A stretch of 64,000 bases of DNA, taken from NCBI GenBank assembly GCA_905182995.1, contig CAJJDP010000101.1, positions 189,099 through 253,098 of the forward strand, read 5' to 3'. Made by a program: the position numbers and the translations under genes. This DNA is from Paramecium octaurelia. Lineage: Eukaryota > Ciliophora > Oligohymenophorea > Peniculida > Parameciidae. Within the stretch, counting starts at the first letter, position 1. The number at the start of each line of letters is the position of its first letter. Under the pieces are notes generated by a model. It had not been told where the DNA came from and did no database searches. It saw only the letters and a program-made list of their open reading frames with translations. Positions 50,777 through 61,027 of the stretch are shown one piece after another.

Positions 50777-53725
50777 TCATTTCAAAATTTACATCATTTC
50801 CTTGAATTCATTGATTGTTATCTAAAGTATATATACAAATTAATACCTATCCATTAAATGATATTTTCTCCAACTCATTTACTAATTAATTTTAATCAAT
50901 ATAAATTTTTCTATTGACTGACTTTGCACTCAATAAACCATTTTAATTTTTTAGTAAATTATATGTAGTTTCTAAATACTCCTCTGTCAATAATTTATCT
51001 CTATTGCTTAGGGCAATCAAAAAGTCATTCTCAGATATTTTTTTTCCATTTTTTTATAATTCATTTTTAGTATTAGCCTCTTTAGAATCAATTTAGAATT
51101 CCACCTTATTTTCATTAGAATTTTTGCAAATTTATTCCAGTTGATTAACTTGTAAATAATTATGATTATTTTCATCTAATATTGAAAATAATTGTTTGAT
51201 AATCTTGCCTTCCTAAGTTTAAAATTTTGAGATCATAAAAGTTAAGATAACTTTTTGAAAATAATTAAGAGAGGGGCAATTTGAAATCTTGTCTAAAAAC
51301 TCTTAAATAAGATCTTTATTATTTATTATGCTAAGAAACTTCTTTTCAGCTAATTATTATACTGAAATTCTCTTTGAATGGTCTAATTGCAACAACGATT
51401 TTAATAATTTCTTCATTTTTTCATCACTCTCATCTTGCAATTTCGTTAAAGGATTCCAAACAGGTTGATTATTAGTTATTTTTATCTTTTCTGGCAATTT
51501 CTCAGTTAGTAATTGATGAAAAATAATGCCAACTGCAAATACATCAGATTTTATGGTTGGATGTTCCAAAGGAGGCTAATATCTCTTATATGTAATTTAT
51601 TCATCTAAATCTTTGGATGGTTCTAAAGTTCTATGTTTTTCATATATCGGCTTAATATCTGTTAGTTTAACATAATAACTTTTTTCATCAACTAAGGAAA
51701 ATGAATCAATAGATAATTGTCCATGATATTAGTGCTGAGTGTCCAATTAGGTGAGAATTTATATTAATTATGACATAATGAATAGTACTTTAGACCTTTC
51801 TAAGTTTAACAATTTCGATAATTTGCTTCCTTTGCAATATTCTTATACCAAGTATAATGTTTTATTTTCATTAAATATCTCAATAAATTGACATATGCAA
51901 TTATTATCCTAAAATAATATTTTCAATTACAATTTAATTTAATTTTATTGAATTGATAAATTACTAATCTAAATTGTTGTTTGGATCCAAGCAATAAACT
52001 AATACTAATTCAGCAGTTTTATTATGCTGACATACAAGTGTATTTTCATCCTCTAATGGTTTATTATTAAGTTTTACAATTTTTTGTTATTACAGAGTAT
52101 GCTTTAAAAAATCCAGTTTTAAATTCGAGCGACTTCTAAACTTCAGGTATTACATGAAAACTATGCCTGAAACTTTAAGGAGTTGGAGGATCCAGTTCTT
52201 CCTTTACAAAATTATGAATCTGGAATGCCATTATCGAAGGAATGGCAGTTTTGGTTGGTTTTGTCAGTTGGGTCTCTGACTATTTAACGTTGGCTATAAA
52301 TANAAATACTCCTCTGTCAATAATTTATCTCTATTGCTTAGGGCAATCAAAAAGTCATTCTCAGATATTTTTTTTCCATTTTTTTATAATTCATTTTTAG
52401 TATTAGCCTCTTTAGAATCAATTTAGAATTCCACCTTATTTTCATTAGAATTTTTGCAAATTTATTCCAGTTGATTAACTTGTAAATAATTATGATTATT
52501 TTCATCTAATATTGAAAATAATTGTTTGATAATCTTGCCTTCCTAAGTTTAAAATTTTGAGATCATAAAAGTTAAGATAACTTTTTGAAAATAATTAAGA
52601 GAGGGGCAATTTGAAATCTTGTCTAAAAACTCTTAAATAAGATCTTTATTATTTATTATGCTAAGAAACTTCTTTTCAGCTAATTATTATACTGAAATTC
52701 TCTTTGAATGGTCTAATTGCAACAACGATTTTAATAATTTCTTCATTTTTTCATCACTCTCATCTTGCAATTTCGTTAAAGGATTCCAAACAGGTTGATT
52801 ATTAGTTATTTTTATCTTTTCTGGCAATTTCTCAGTTAGTAATTGATGAAAAATAATGCCAACTGCAAATACATCAGATTTTATGGTTGGATGTTCCAAA
52901 GGAGGCTAATATCTCTTATATGTAATTTATTCATCTAAATCTTTGGATGGTTCTAAAGTTCTATGTTTTTCATATATCGGCTTAATATCTGTTAGTTTAA
53001 CATAATAACTTTTTTCATCAACTAAGGAAAATGAATCAATAGATAATTGTCCATGATATTAGTGCTGAGTGTCCAATTAGGTGAGAATTTATATTAATTA
53101 TGACATAATGAATAGTACTTTAGACCTTTCTAAGTTTAACAATTTCGATAATTTGCTTCCTTTGCAATATTCTTATACCAAGTATAATGTTTTATTTTCA
53201 TTAAATATCTCAATAAATTGACATATGCAATTATTATCCTAAAATAATATTTTCAATTACAATTTAATTTAATTTTATTGAATTGATAAATTACTAATCT
53301 AAATTGTTGTTTGGATCCAAGCAATAAACTAATACTAATTCAGCAGTTTTATTATGCTGACATACAAGTGTATTTTCATCCTCTAATGGTTTATTATTAA
53401 GTTTTACAATTTTTTGTTATTACAGAGTATGCTTTAAAAAATCCAGTTTTAAATTCGAGCGACTTCTAAACTTCAGGTATTACATGAAAACTATGCCTGA
53501 AACTTTAAGGAGTTGGAGGATCCAGTTCTTCCTTTACAAAATTATGAATCTGGAATGCCATTATCGAAGGAATGGCAGTTTTGGTTGGTTTTGTCAGTTG
53601 GGTCTCTGACTATTTAACGTTGGCTATAAATATTCCTAGACTATATTACTATGATCAGGTTGAGAAGCTGTCATCTGAGATTATTAAATGGGCTTTTAAT
53701 TTTTATTAGACGAGCACAATCCCAT
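50777..53725 (-). CDS. CDPK-like EF-hand pseudokinase B, locus carrying an exact internal duplication
   Basis: ATG 53725 (MGLCSSNKNQKPIQQ; Gly2 and Cys4) and TGA 50779-50777 belong to one gene once one 1,330-base period is taken out; then two introns (22 and 25 nt) leave 524 codons. The C-lobe reads LVQEYCKGSKL (hinge), YHGQLSIDSFSL in place of HRD, LTDIKPIY in place of DFG, and SDVFAVGIIFHQLLTEKLP. The catalytic Asp is Gln and DFG is DIK, so it is a pseudokinase. EF-hands are badly degenerate (ILDENNHNYLQVNQ). Near the 5' end an in-frame TGA (53594-53596) lies where a neighbouring frame looks more protein-like (TGFFKAYSVITKN), so the first third may be decayed or contain unresolved introns. 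As drawn, the C-lobe is present twice because of the duplication. Confidence 0.68.
50974..52302. repeat. Direct repeat copy 1 (1,329 bp), ends at an N
   Basis: By eye it is identical to 52304-53632, with offset 1,330. It covers the C-lobe and part of the EF region of pseudokinase B plus its upstream coding part. It ends in 'ctataaata' just before the only ambiguous base noticed in the window (n at 52303). Confidence 0.93.
52304..53632. repeat. Direct repeat copy 2 (1,329 bp), begins after the N
   Basis: It starts at 'aaatactcctctg' immediately after the n and is identical to copy 1. After it the sequence goes on smoothly into the true 5' end of pseudokinase B. The pattern of exact copy, single N, exact copy is what an assembler leaves when it joins two overlapping contigs without merging the overlap. 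Confidence 0.93.
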
Positions 53726-53859
53726 GTGTTAAAATTTGGTAACTAAAAGAATAATTTATTAAAATTAGTATTTATATAGTATATGAATACAAATTAGTGT
53801 TCGAATAAACTCTTTTAAATATGTATAATAAAACTACAATTTAATTAATTCTTGCATCA

Positions 53860-54419
53860 TCAATAAGAGGGCTCCTTGTTTTTTTGTTTAACAGGAATTT
53901 CATCAAGTCTAAATTTCTTTGAGACTTTTGCACTGGTGCCTATATTTTTATTTTTCAATTATTAATTCAATTTCCAAGATGATAATCAATATCTAATTTA
54001 TTTAGTTGTAGTTCTAATATCATTTAATGAAATTCAGTCACTCTATTCAGCAACAACATATCAGAAATTCAATCTATATAATATTATGCTGAAGTCTTTG
54101 TCTTCCATATATATACTTTTATATTGATTTATTAGTTTAACTCATATGAAAGGTTATCTCCCTCTTACATTTCTCTTATAAAATTATTTACTCTAAATTT
54201 ACACTTGTATTATGTGGAAGAAAACTATTGAAACATTTCGCTTGCTTAATATTATCTAAATTTTCAATGCATTATTAAGGAGAGGCTGAATTGACCAATT
54301 AAGTTAGAAATTCATCTTGGTATATATATATTGATTTAAATTATATTAAAACCATATCTTACACATATCTAATAATCATTCATCTAATTAACAAATTGCT
54401 ACTTCATAACACAACTCAT
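53860..54419 (-). CDS. Small unidentified gene, exons partly unresolved
   Basis: Coding-like blocks on the minus strand are MSCVMKQQFVNQMNDYQI (from ATG 54419), EFLTQLVNSASPQQCIENLD followed by NIKQAKCFNSFLPHNTSVNL (about 54290-54190), and at the end SKKFRLDEIPVKQKNKEPSY before TGA 53862-53860. The blocks are in different frames; the introns that would join them are either unusually long (about 47 nt near 54345) or not found. It may be a small cytosolic protein or a decaying gene. I have no family match. Confidence 0.38.
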
Positions 54420-54464
54420 AGTTCTTCATCATTCTCTCTTTGTGTTTAATCCAAACTAAGAAAA

Positions 54465-55121
54465 TCATAGATTAGAAGTACTTCGATATTCCTCTTTAGT
54501 TTTTGAGCATTATATTAATGAGATCAAAGCTAACAAAATTTCTGCTATCACAAATAGTATCAACACAACCAAAAATTACATTGCCATCAATGATCCAATA
54601 TCATCAGTGCCACCTCCAAAAATCAAATTACAAGTATCTTTAATTGCTGTATAATTTAACACAATTAATAAGGATATAATTCCTCTACAGAGAACACAAA
54701 CGGTTGACATGATCATAAAGTAGGTCATAATTTTACCAGATTTCTGGTCTATTGTAATGAATGCATTACTTATGAAACACTAAAGAAACCCAACAAACAA
54801 GTGAAAATTCTCAAAAGATGAACGACTATTAAAGCATTCAATAAATTCATTAAGGTAAAGTCTTGATCATTTAATGGGACTCTAGTATCTTCATAAAATA
54901 TTAACGATTTCTAGGCTTCAATGTTAATAGGACCAATCAAATTATAAATGGTTAACACCTAATTACTTTATGCTTTAGATTACTAAATTGACAGTATTTA
55001 CATTTAAAAATATGTATTATCTTCTCTCAAACCTAAATTCTCCTTTAATTAGTCTTGTCATAACTTTTTCATTTGGAATCTTGGATTCTATTTCCTCATT
55101 CTAAATTAAAGGTTCTTCCAT
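54465..55121 (-). CDS. Small four-span membrane protein, 199 aa
   Basis: ATG 55121 (MEEPLIQNEEIESKIPNE), TGA 54467-54465; introns of 25 nt (about 54970) and 32 nt (about 54770) leave exactly 200 codons. After an acidic N-terminus there are about four hydrophobic segments, including LMNLLNALIVVHLLRIFTCL, MTYFMIMSTVCVLCRGIISL and MQFLVVLILFVIAEILLALI. The loop between the last two carries CNLIFGGGTDDIGS. The tail is polar (KTKEEYRSTSNL). The family is unknown; the layout fits many ciliate tetraspan proteins. It lies 45 bases downstream of pseudokinase C in the same direction. Confidence 0.7.
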
Positions 55122-55166
55122 ATAATTAAATTAATAAATGAAAGTATAAAATATTTATAATAATAA

Positions 55167-56725
55167 TCAAACAAGTTCCATCATAGTCCTGGAGAACACT
55201 TTGAAGGTGATTCTCTTTGATTTAGTGATTGAAGCAAACATGTCATCAGCTTATTTTTGATTAACTGAAAAACATTGCATAAATCTCTTTTTTCGAATTG
55301 ATCCTTTACCATTTGAGAGTAATTTGAAAATAACCTTTAAATTAGGAGTAGTGATCAAAGCTTGTCTATCTACAATACACCTAATAAATTCATGGCAATC
55401 GATGGAACCGTTGTGATCTGTATCAATGGCTTTAAATATTGATTCAACTTGTTTTTAGGCTTATTCCTTTGATTTTAGTTATTAATACAATAGATCACAT
55501 ATTTCTATTTTGCTCAATTTAGCATCTCCATTTTTATCATATTTATTGAACATCTAATAGATTTCATTCTATTAGTTTTAACAAAATTGACTGACTAAAA
55601 ATTATAAAAACAATGATTATATAATGTTGGCTTGTTTAAAATTCATCAACATATTTGAAGATTACTTGCTCATTTCTTTTGTCTGAGAGATCAATCTTCT
55701 ATACATAGGGGATTTGATAATGGAATTAAGATCTGATCTTTCTGATGGATTATATTGGAGTAGTGTGTTTAAGAAACCCTTGGATTTTGAGGATATTTTA
55801 TCAAATTATAGATCAGTAAATGAAACTATTCCTTTTCTTATTTCTAGTCTTAATTTATATGGTTGAGTGGATACATATGGTAAATTACCAGTTAAAAGCT
55901 TAAAAAATATGATTCCTATGGACCAGACATCTCTGGCTAATGAATAATCCTGGTTATCATCAATTATTTCTGGAGCAAAATACTGCATTTGTTCGAATGT
56001 TATTTATGGTTTTATAAATATTGGTTTTAAGTCTGTAAGTTTGATATAGTAATTTTCTGACTCATCTATTCTTTAGAAGCTATTGTATGTCAAATGACCA
56101 TGATTGAATCCCTTTGTGTGTAGATAATTCAAGGATTCTATCATCTGAAACAACATTTTCAGAGCAATCTATTCAGCTATTCCTTAACCTTGTTTAAAAT
56201 TTAAGCCATGTAAGCCTCCTCCACTGCAATAGTCATGAATTATGTGAATTGATTCGTCATCCTAATAAATCTCATGCGTTTAAGAGATATTGGGATGTGA
56301 CTATAATTCTTTATATTAAAAATTACTAAAGGGCTTGCAATAAGATTATCTACGTATTATTTAGCATTTTAATCATAGACTCTGAGGGTCTCCATTAATC
56401 TGAACCTCCCAGTCAGGTTATTCTACATTATTTATATATTTTCCTTTGATCCTTTACCTGGAACTTAAGCCAAATCATCATTGTTGTTATTAGAAACAAA
56501 GGAGTACACTTTTGAAAATTTACAAGTTTAAATCAGGATGAAATTTTGGATATTCATCGATTGATCAATTTACTTAACCACTTTCTTTTTTCCTTTTTCA
56601 TATATATAATCTAGAGTTTGGTTTGACTGATTCTTTGATAGTTGAACGGACATTTCATTATTCTTTTTAATTTTTTAATTGATTTCTCTGTTAGCTTATT
56701 TCAGTTTCTATGTACAAGATCCCAT
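55167..56725 (-). CDS. CDPK-like EF-hand pseudokinase C, N-myristoylated
   Basis: ATG 56725 (MGSCTQKLKQANREINQ), TGA 55169-55167; one 26-nt intron at about 56304-56329 leaves 511 codons (510 aa). Gly2 and Cys4 predict double lipidation. The N-lobe is shrunken: after GRFRLMETL comes helix C and SHPNISQTHEIYQ, with no glycine loop or VAIK visible. HRD is replaced by FNHGHLTYNSF and DFG by LTDLKPIF, so both catalytic aspartates are affected. Helix F (ARDVWSIGIIFFKLLTGNLP) and the APE-like FAPEI are kept. Two EF loops are present (KYDKNGDAKLSKIE, AIDTDHNGSIDCHE), the second near-perfect, followed by a degenerate pair. It can therefore probably still bind Ca2+ without being a kinase. Confidence 0.85.
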
Positions 56726-57304
56726 TTGATTAATTAATTTAATGAAACCTCATAATAATGATAATACAAGAATGATATAGATTTATAATTTATGCTAGAG
56801 CTTTCGTTTTATATAGACAAGAATTATCAAAATAAATTATTATAATAATATTAAATATTATATTTCAATGCTGATCAGTAGAATGATAATTAAATTAATA
56901 TCTCTTGACCAAATTTTATAAATATTTCCCATTCCTAATTCTTAAAATTCAAGTAATACTAAATTATAATCAGCTATTTTTAAATTAATCACATTAATTT
57001 AATATAATTCTGATCCTTCAATCTCTTAATTGTGTTGAATAGAAACTTAATTTTATAAAATGAAATTCAATTTTATAATTACAATTAAAATTCCTTAACT
57101 GAATAATAATATTTTTAAACTTTTCCGTTGATTAGGCTAGTAATATCAATGATGTTTAATAACTTCTTAACTTTTTTGTTCTGAACCTAAATGCACATCG
57201 GGATTAAATAAATAATGCAAAAGATTTATTTCGATACAATAATCAAAAGAAAATTGAATAAATAATTTTTTCTGATTTAAAATTAATAGTTATATAATTA
57301 ATTC
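56726..57304. promoter_or_regulatory. Divergent intergenic region between pseudokinases C and D
   Basis: About 580 AT-rich bases lie between two divergently transcribed members of the same family, so both promoters must be here. I see only short open stretches and no gene. The arrangement would allow shared regulation. Confidence 0.5.
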
Positions 57305-58875
57305 ATGGGATCATGCCATGCAGTTCCAAAATCAAATCAAACAAATAATTCTAAAAATGAAAACGCAAAGTCAAGAAGAAAAATACCTTCAGCTTCAGCT
57401 CCAGTTTCACCAAAGGCGATCCCTCAAAAATCAACTTTCTCACAAAAAAAATTAACACAGTCATCTAACTGTCCTTAATAACTGCTTAAATTACATAAAG
57501 TTGCAATTTCCTAACACTATTCTGTTATCTATGAAAAAGCCCCTAGCAAAAACCGTATTTTTTTAATTCTAAGTTAAGTTAATGCTAATTAATCCTTTGT
57601 GTAGAACAATCTGAATGGGAAAATAAGGATAGTGGAAACATTGCCAAAATCAGTTCCTGAACATACAGAATATATCAATAAATTGTTAGCTCATAATTTG
57701 GTATTTTCAATAATTTAATTTCCAGAACCATCCCAATCTCATCAAAATATTCGATATCTATGAAGATATGGATACTTATAAAATAATATTTGAAAATTAC
57801 ACAGGGGGAATCCTTTATATGAAAAATGATGGAATTGGAATGTTGGAGGAAACTGCAGGTACCATAATTAAATAAATAATTGATGTCGTTCATTATTTGC
57901 ATCAACATAAATTGATTCATGGAAATCTGTAACTCAGCAGTTTCGCATATAATGATCAAAAAGATTAAAATACCATTAAATTAATAGATATCAAAAGTAT
58001 TTTCGTAAAAGAACCAATTACGATTACTAATGCCCAATACACATCACCTGAGGGATTTAGAGAATAGGAAGTCAAAGCAAAACCAAGAGATGTTTGGTCA
58101 ATTGGTGTTATTGCTCATTTTTTATTAACAGGTTTTCTACCGTTCAAAGGAGCAACTGTTCCAAAAATATATGCTGATGTAAGAAGAGGTATTCTGGACA
58201 TGTCATCTATACAATTCGATAAAATATCCTCTGAATCCAAAGAGTTCTTGTCAAATATTCTAGTGGTTAGTCCAGCCAATAGAATGGATTTATTATCTTT
58301 AACTAAAACAAATTGGATGATCAAACAAAAAAAGAGATTCGAAAACAAAATCAAAATTGACTTGTAGAATATGAGAAAACTAAAAAAAATGAGTTTGCTC
58401 CAATATTGTATCCTCTAATATATGGTTAATTAATATCTAAGCGAACAATCATCTAGTCTCTTTTAAACATTTAATGATATTGATGTCAATAAGGATGGTA
58501 AAATCACTAAATATGAATTAATGAATGCATACTAAAAACTGTATGAAAATTATGAAGATGCGTTCCAAGTAGTGAGTGAAATCTTTTCAAATGTCGATCA
58601 AGATGAAAATGGTGAAATAGAAATATAAGAATACATTCTCGCATTAACAGACAGGAAATCATTATTAACAGAGGATAACCTTAAGGATACTTTCCGAATA
58701 TTATCTAATCGTAAAGGCAACATAACTATTTAAAGTCTAATATTATAAATCAATGTAAAAGAAGAACTAATTGAAGCAGAATTCGCTAAACTATAAAAAA
58801 AGAATGTATATTGCACGTTTATATTATTAGATTTCATTTTAAGATTTTAAACTGCATATGGCTGAACTTATATGA
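57305..58875 (+). CDS. CDPK-like EF-hand pseudokinase D, N-myristoylated
   Basis: ATG 57305 (MGSCHAVPKSNQTNNSK), TGA 58873-58875; two 25-nt introns (about 57700 and 58807) leave 507 codons (506 aa). The fold is recognisable from GKIRIVETL and NHPNLIKIFDIYED through DVWSIGVIAHFLLTGFLPF. HRD is replaced by LIHGNLQLSSF (57919-57927) and DFG by LIDIKSIF. There is no glycine loop, and the VAIK-like strand reads RIVET with no lysine. Two well-formed EF loops follow (DIDVNKDGKITKYE, NVDQDENGEIEIQE), then a degenerate pair ending ISFQDFKLHMAEL. As with its three relatives, Ca2+ binding is probable and phosphotransfer is not. It is divergent from pseudokinase C. Confidence 0.87.
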
Positions 58876-58908
58876 ATGACTTTAATTGTATATTTTATTT
58901 ATTTTAAA

Positions 58909-59413
58909 ATGCAAGTAAGAACCATTGACAATTAAATTGTTACTATCAACATTGAGGCATTTCTCAAATATAGTGAGCTTTTTCGATTCATTTATGGTAC
59001 TATTTATCAATTATCTGTCAGAGTGTGAATAAACAAACGATGTGATAGATATGGAAATTTAAAGTGGCATCTTGCTCAAGATTGATCATTTTTTAACTCA
59101 AATGTTGCCAGAAAACCCAACTGTTATTCCAAAACCAATTCCAAGTACTGATTTAGATTCCTTTCTTAATCCTATAGAATCAAATTTCATTAAATCCTTA
59201 CAAATATACAACATCGAAAGATAGTTGATAAGGAAAGCTGCTGATTATTTAGGAATTGATATGCTCATTAATTTAATGTAAGTATCCTTTGCTATTCTAT
59301 TTATTGGTTTAACTCCTCAATAGTTTATTGAAAAATACTAATTGAAAGTTAACTACACATAGGAATTATAAAATAATGTTGATTAAATATTTGATAAAAT
59401 CATCATACATTGA
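58909..59413 (+). CDS. SKP1: SKP1-like SCF ubiquitin-ligase adaptor
   Basis: ATG 58909 (MQVRTIDNQIVTINIEAF), TGA 59411-59413; one 25-nt intron at about 59000 leaves 160 codons (159 aa), the usual SKP1 length. The N-half resembles the BTB/POZ fold, and DLDSFLNPIESNFIKSLQI leads into the C-terminal signature LIRKAADYLGIDMLINLM and IGLTPQQFIEKYQLKVNY. In SKP1 these match the 'AANYL-I--LLD' and 'GKTPEEIRKTF-I-ND' stretches. SKP1 links cullin-1 to F-box proteins. The final 'WCEEK' of SKP1 is replaced by FDKIIIH, and the region 58935-59010 is diverged, so this is probably one of several ciliate SKP1 variants. Confidence 0.82.
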
Positions 59414-59452
59414 AATTTATTTACCACATACCTATTATTATTAATATTATTA

Positions 59453-60137
59453 ATGCTATTTCTTATTCGGCATGGAGAAAGGGCAGATGATAGTACAAAT
59501 GCTGAAAAGTAACGAATCATATTGCCATTTGATCCACATTTATCTTTGAATGGAGAAGCCTAAGCCAAAAAGACTGGAAAATATATCAGAAATATTTTGA
59601 AATTAGTAACCATATTCATATAACTATAAGCAATCAATCGAGAATATCATTCTGGTTACATCACCCTATTTGAGATGTGTCTAAACTATTATTGGAATTG
59701 CAAGTTAGTTAGAACAACAGATTGAAATATATATTGCAAAAGGATTAGGAGAATGTTTTAGACAGGACTGGTTTGAAAAAGACATATTGTCAGAATTGCA
59801 TTATTATAATTCCTCTTAATTTTATGAGCATGTCTTTAAATAATATCCTTTGCTGGATGTACCCTATTAGGAGGTGATTCAAAAATATCCTGAATCTATT
59901 TAAGAATTCTTTGGGAGATTCTCAGAAAATTATAAACGCATGAGAGAGCATTTCTCAAATAAAAACATCTTAGTAGTAACTCACGGTTATGGTGTTCATG
60001 CAGTAAATATGTTGGAAAAATAAATTATATCAAATAATGCTGACTATTGCAGTGTTAATGTCATATCCTATTAAAAAGAAAATGCAGACTACTTGCTGCT
60101 TAATAGTACAGCTCATTTAAAAAAATCTAAATTGTGA
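59453..60137 (+). CDS. Histidine phosphatase (phosphoglycerate-mutase-like) protein
   Basis: ATG 59453 (MLFLIRHGERADDSTN), TGA 60135-60137; one 25-nt intron near 59610 leaves 220 codons (219 aa). The RHGE motif right at the start carries the catalytic His, LVTSPYLRCVQT is the conserved 'SP-R--QT' helix start, the acidic GLGECFRQDW follows, and VVTHGYGVHAV supplies the second His. These are the four landmarks of branch-1 histidine phosphatases. The substrate cannot be told from sequence: mutase, UBASH3/STS-like and general phosphatase members all look like this. It lies 39 bases after the SKP1 gene in the same direction. Confidence 0.85.
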
Positions 60138-60443
60138 ATTAATCAATATAAGTTTGGTTTACATTTATAATAGTTATTTTATAACATTATTAAAATTATT
60201 ATATTTTGTTACAATAATAGTTCCATTATTTTAAGATTATATAGATAACACAATAAAATTCAATTAATATGAATATAAATAAGCAAAACTTATTTAGTTA
60301 TCTAAATTGTTTGACTATCTCTTTCAATTACGTATTGGATTTTTCGTTACTTTTTACTTGAACAATCTATCATTAAAATTAATTACTTGTATGATAAAAG
60401 TTCTACCAGTACAATAAAATATAGTAGCAATTTTTCATCCATT
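60138..60443. other. Intergenic between convergent genes
   Basis: About 300 very AT-rich bases between the phosphatase stop and the tentative minus-strand gene. I see no gene or structured element. Confidence 0.4.
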
Positions 60444-60922
60444 TCAGTTTTTCAATAATAAAAGGATTTTCATAATAGTTACTTTTTTAGGTATGTCTAC
60501 CTCATTATTCTGGGTCTATTTTTGCAAGGCATCCCATTCATCCTAATTCAATTATTATCATGAGGGCGGCTTTAGCTATCCTGATTTCATATATTGTAGA
60601 CTTACTAATAATCAATGATACCATTAGGATTTAAAAATAACTGTATATCTAAGTTTTTCTTAGAGTTTTTCTTAAAATACTGGTTTGCATATAGCTTTTT
60701 ATCCTTTCTTAAATTTATCAATGCCTCAATCATTTTTTGTAACTAAAATTCAATAACCTCATCAATTAATTTCTATTTATAAATTTCTTCTTACGAAGTT
60801 GTAAATCAACTTACTATTCTTTTTTTCATTATTTTTCTCAATAGAATGAAGTAAGAGTGCAGAGATTGAATGTTATAATTAATGAATCTTCTTGAATCTT
60901 TTTCTATATATTTATTATTCAT
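60444..60922 (-). CDS. Small helical protein gene, tentative
   Basis: ATG 60922 (MNNKYIEKDSRRFINYN) leads to good helical text (EEIYKQKLIDEVIEFQLQKM, LINLRKDKKLYANQYFKKN) with one intron of about 25 nt near 60810. After LFLNPNGIIDYQ (about 60630) the frame changes; a later block NQDEWDALQKQTQNNEVDIP is clearly protein-like, but the join is not resolved and an in-frame TGA intervenes in the simplest reading. The stop given is 60446-60444. The family is unknown. Confidence 0.45.
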
Positions 60923-61027
60923 TTAATATTTTCGGTATCTACCAACTATTTGGCAGTTTTCAATAATTTAATTAGATGAAAGTGAAGGAACAAAAATTGC
61001 TGCCATTATAAAATTAAATTATAAATT

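Noticed and set aside
51357-52899. Two separate, identical minus-strand kinase genes
   Set aside because: Both are exact copies across one N, and neither alone has a complete start and end; one gene with a false duplication fits better.
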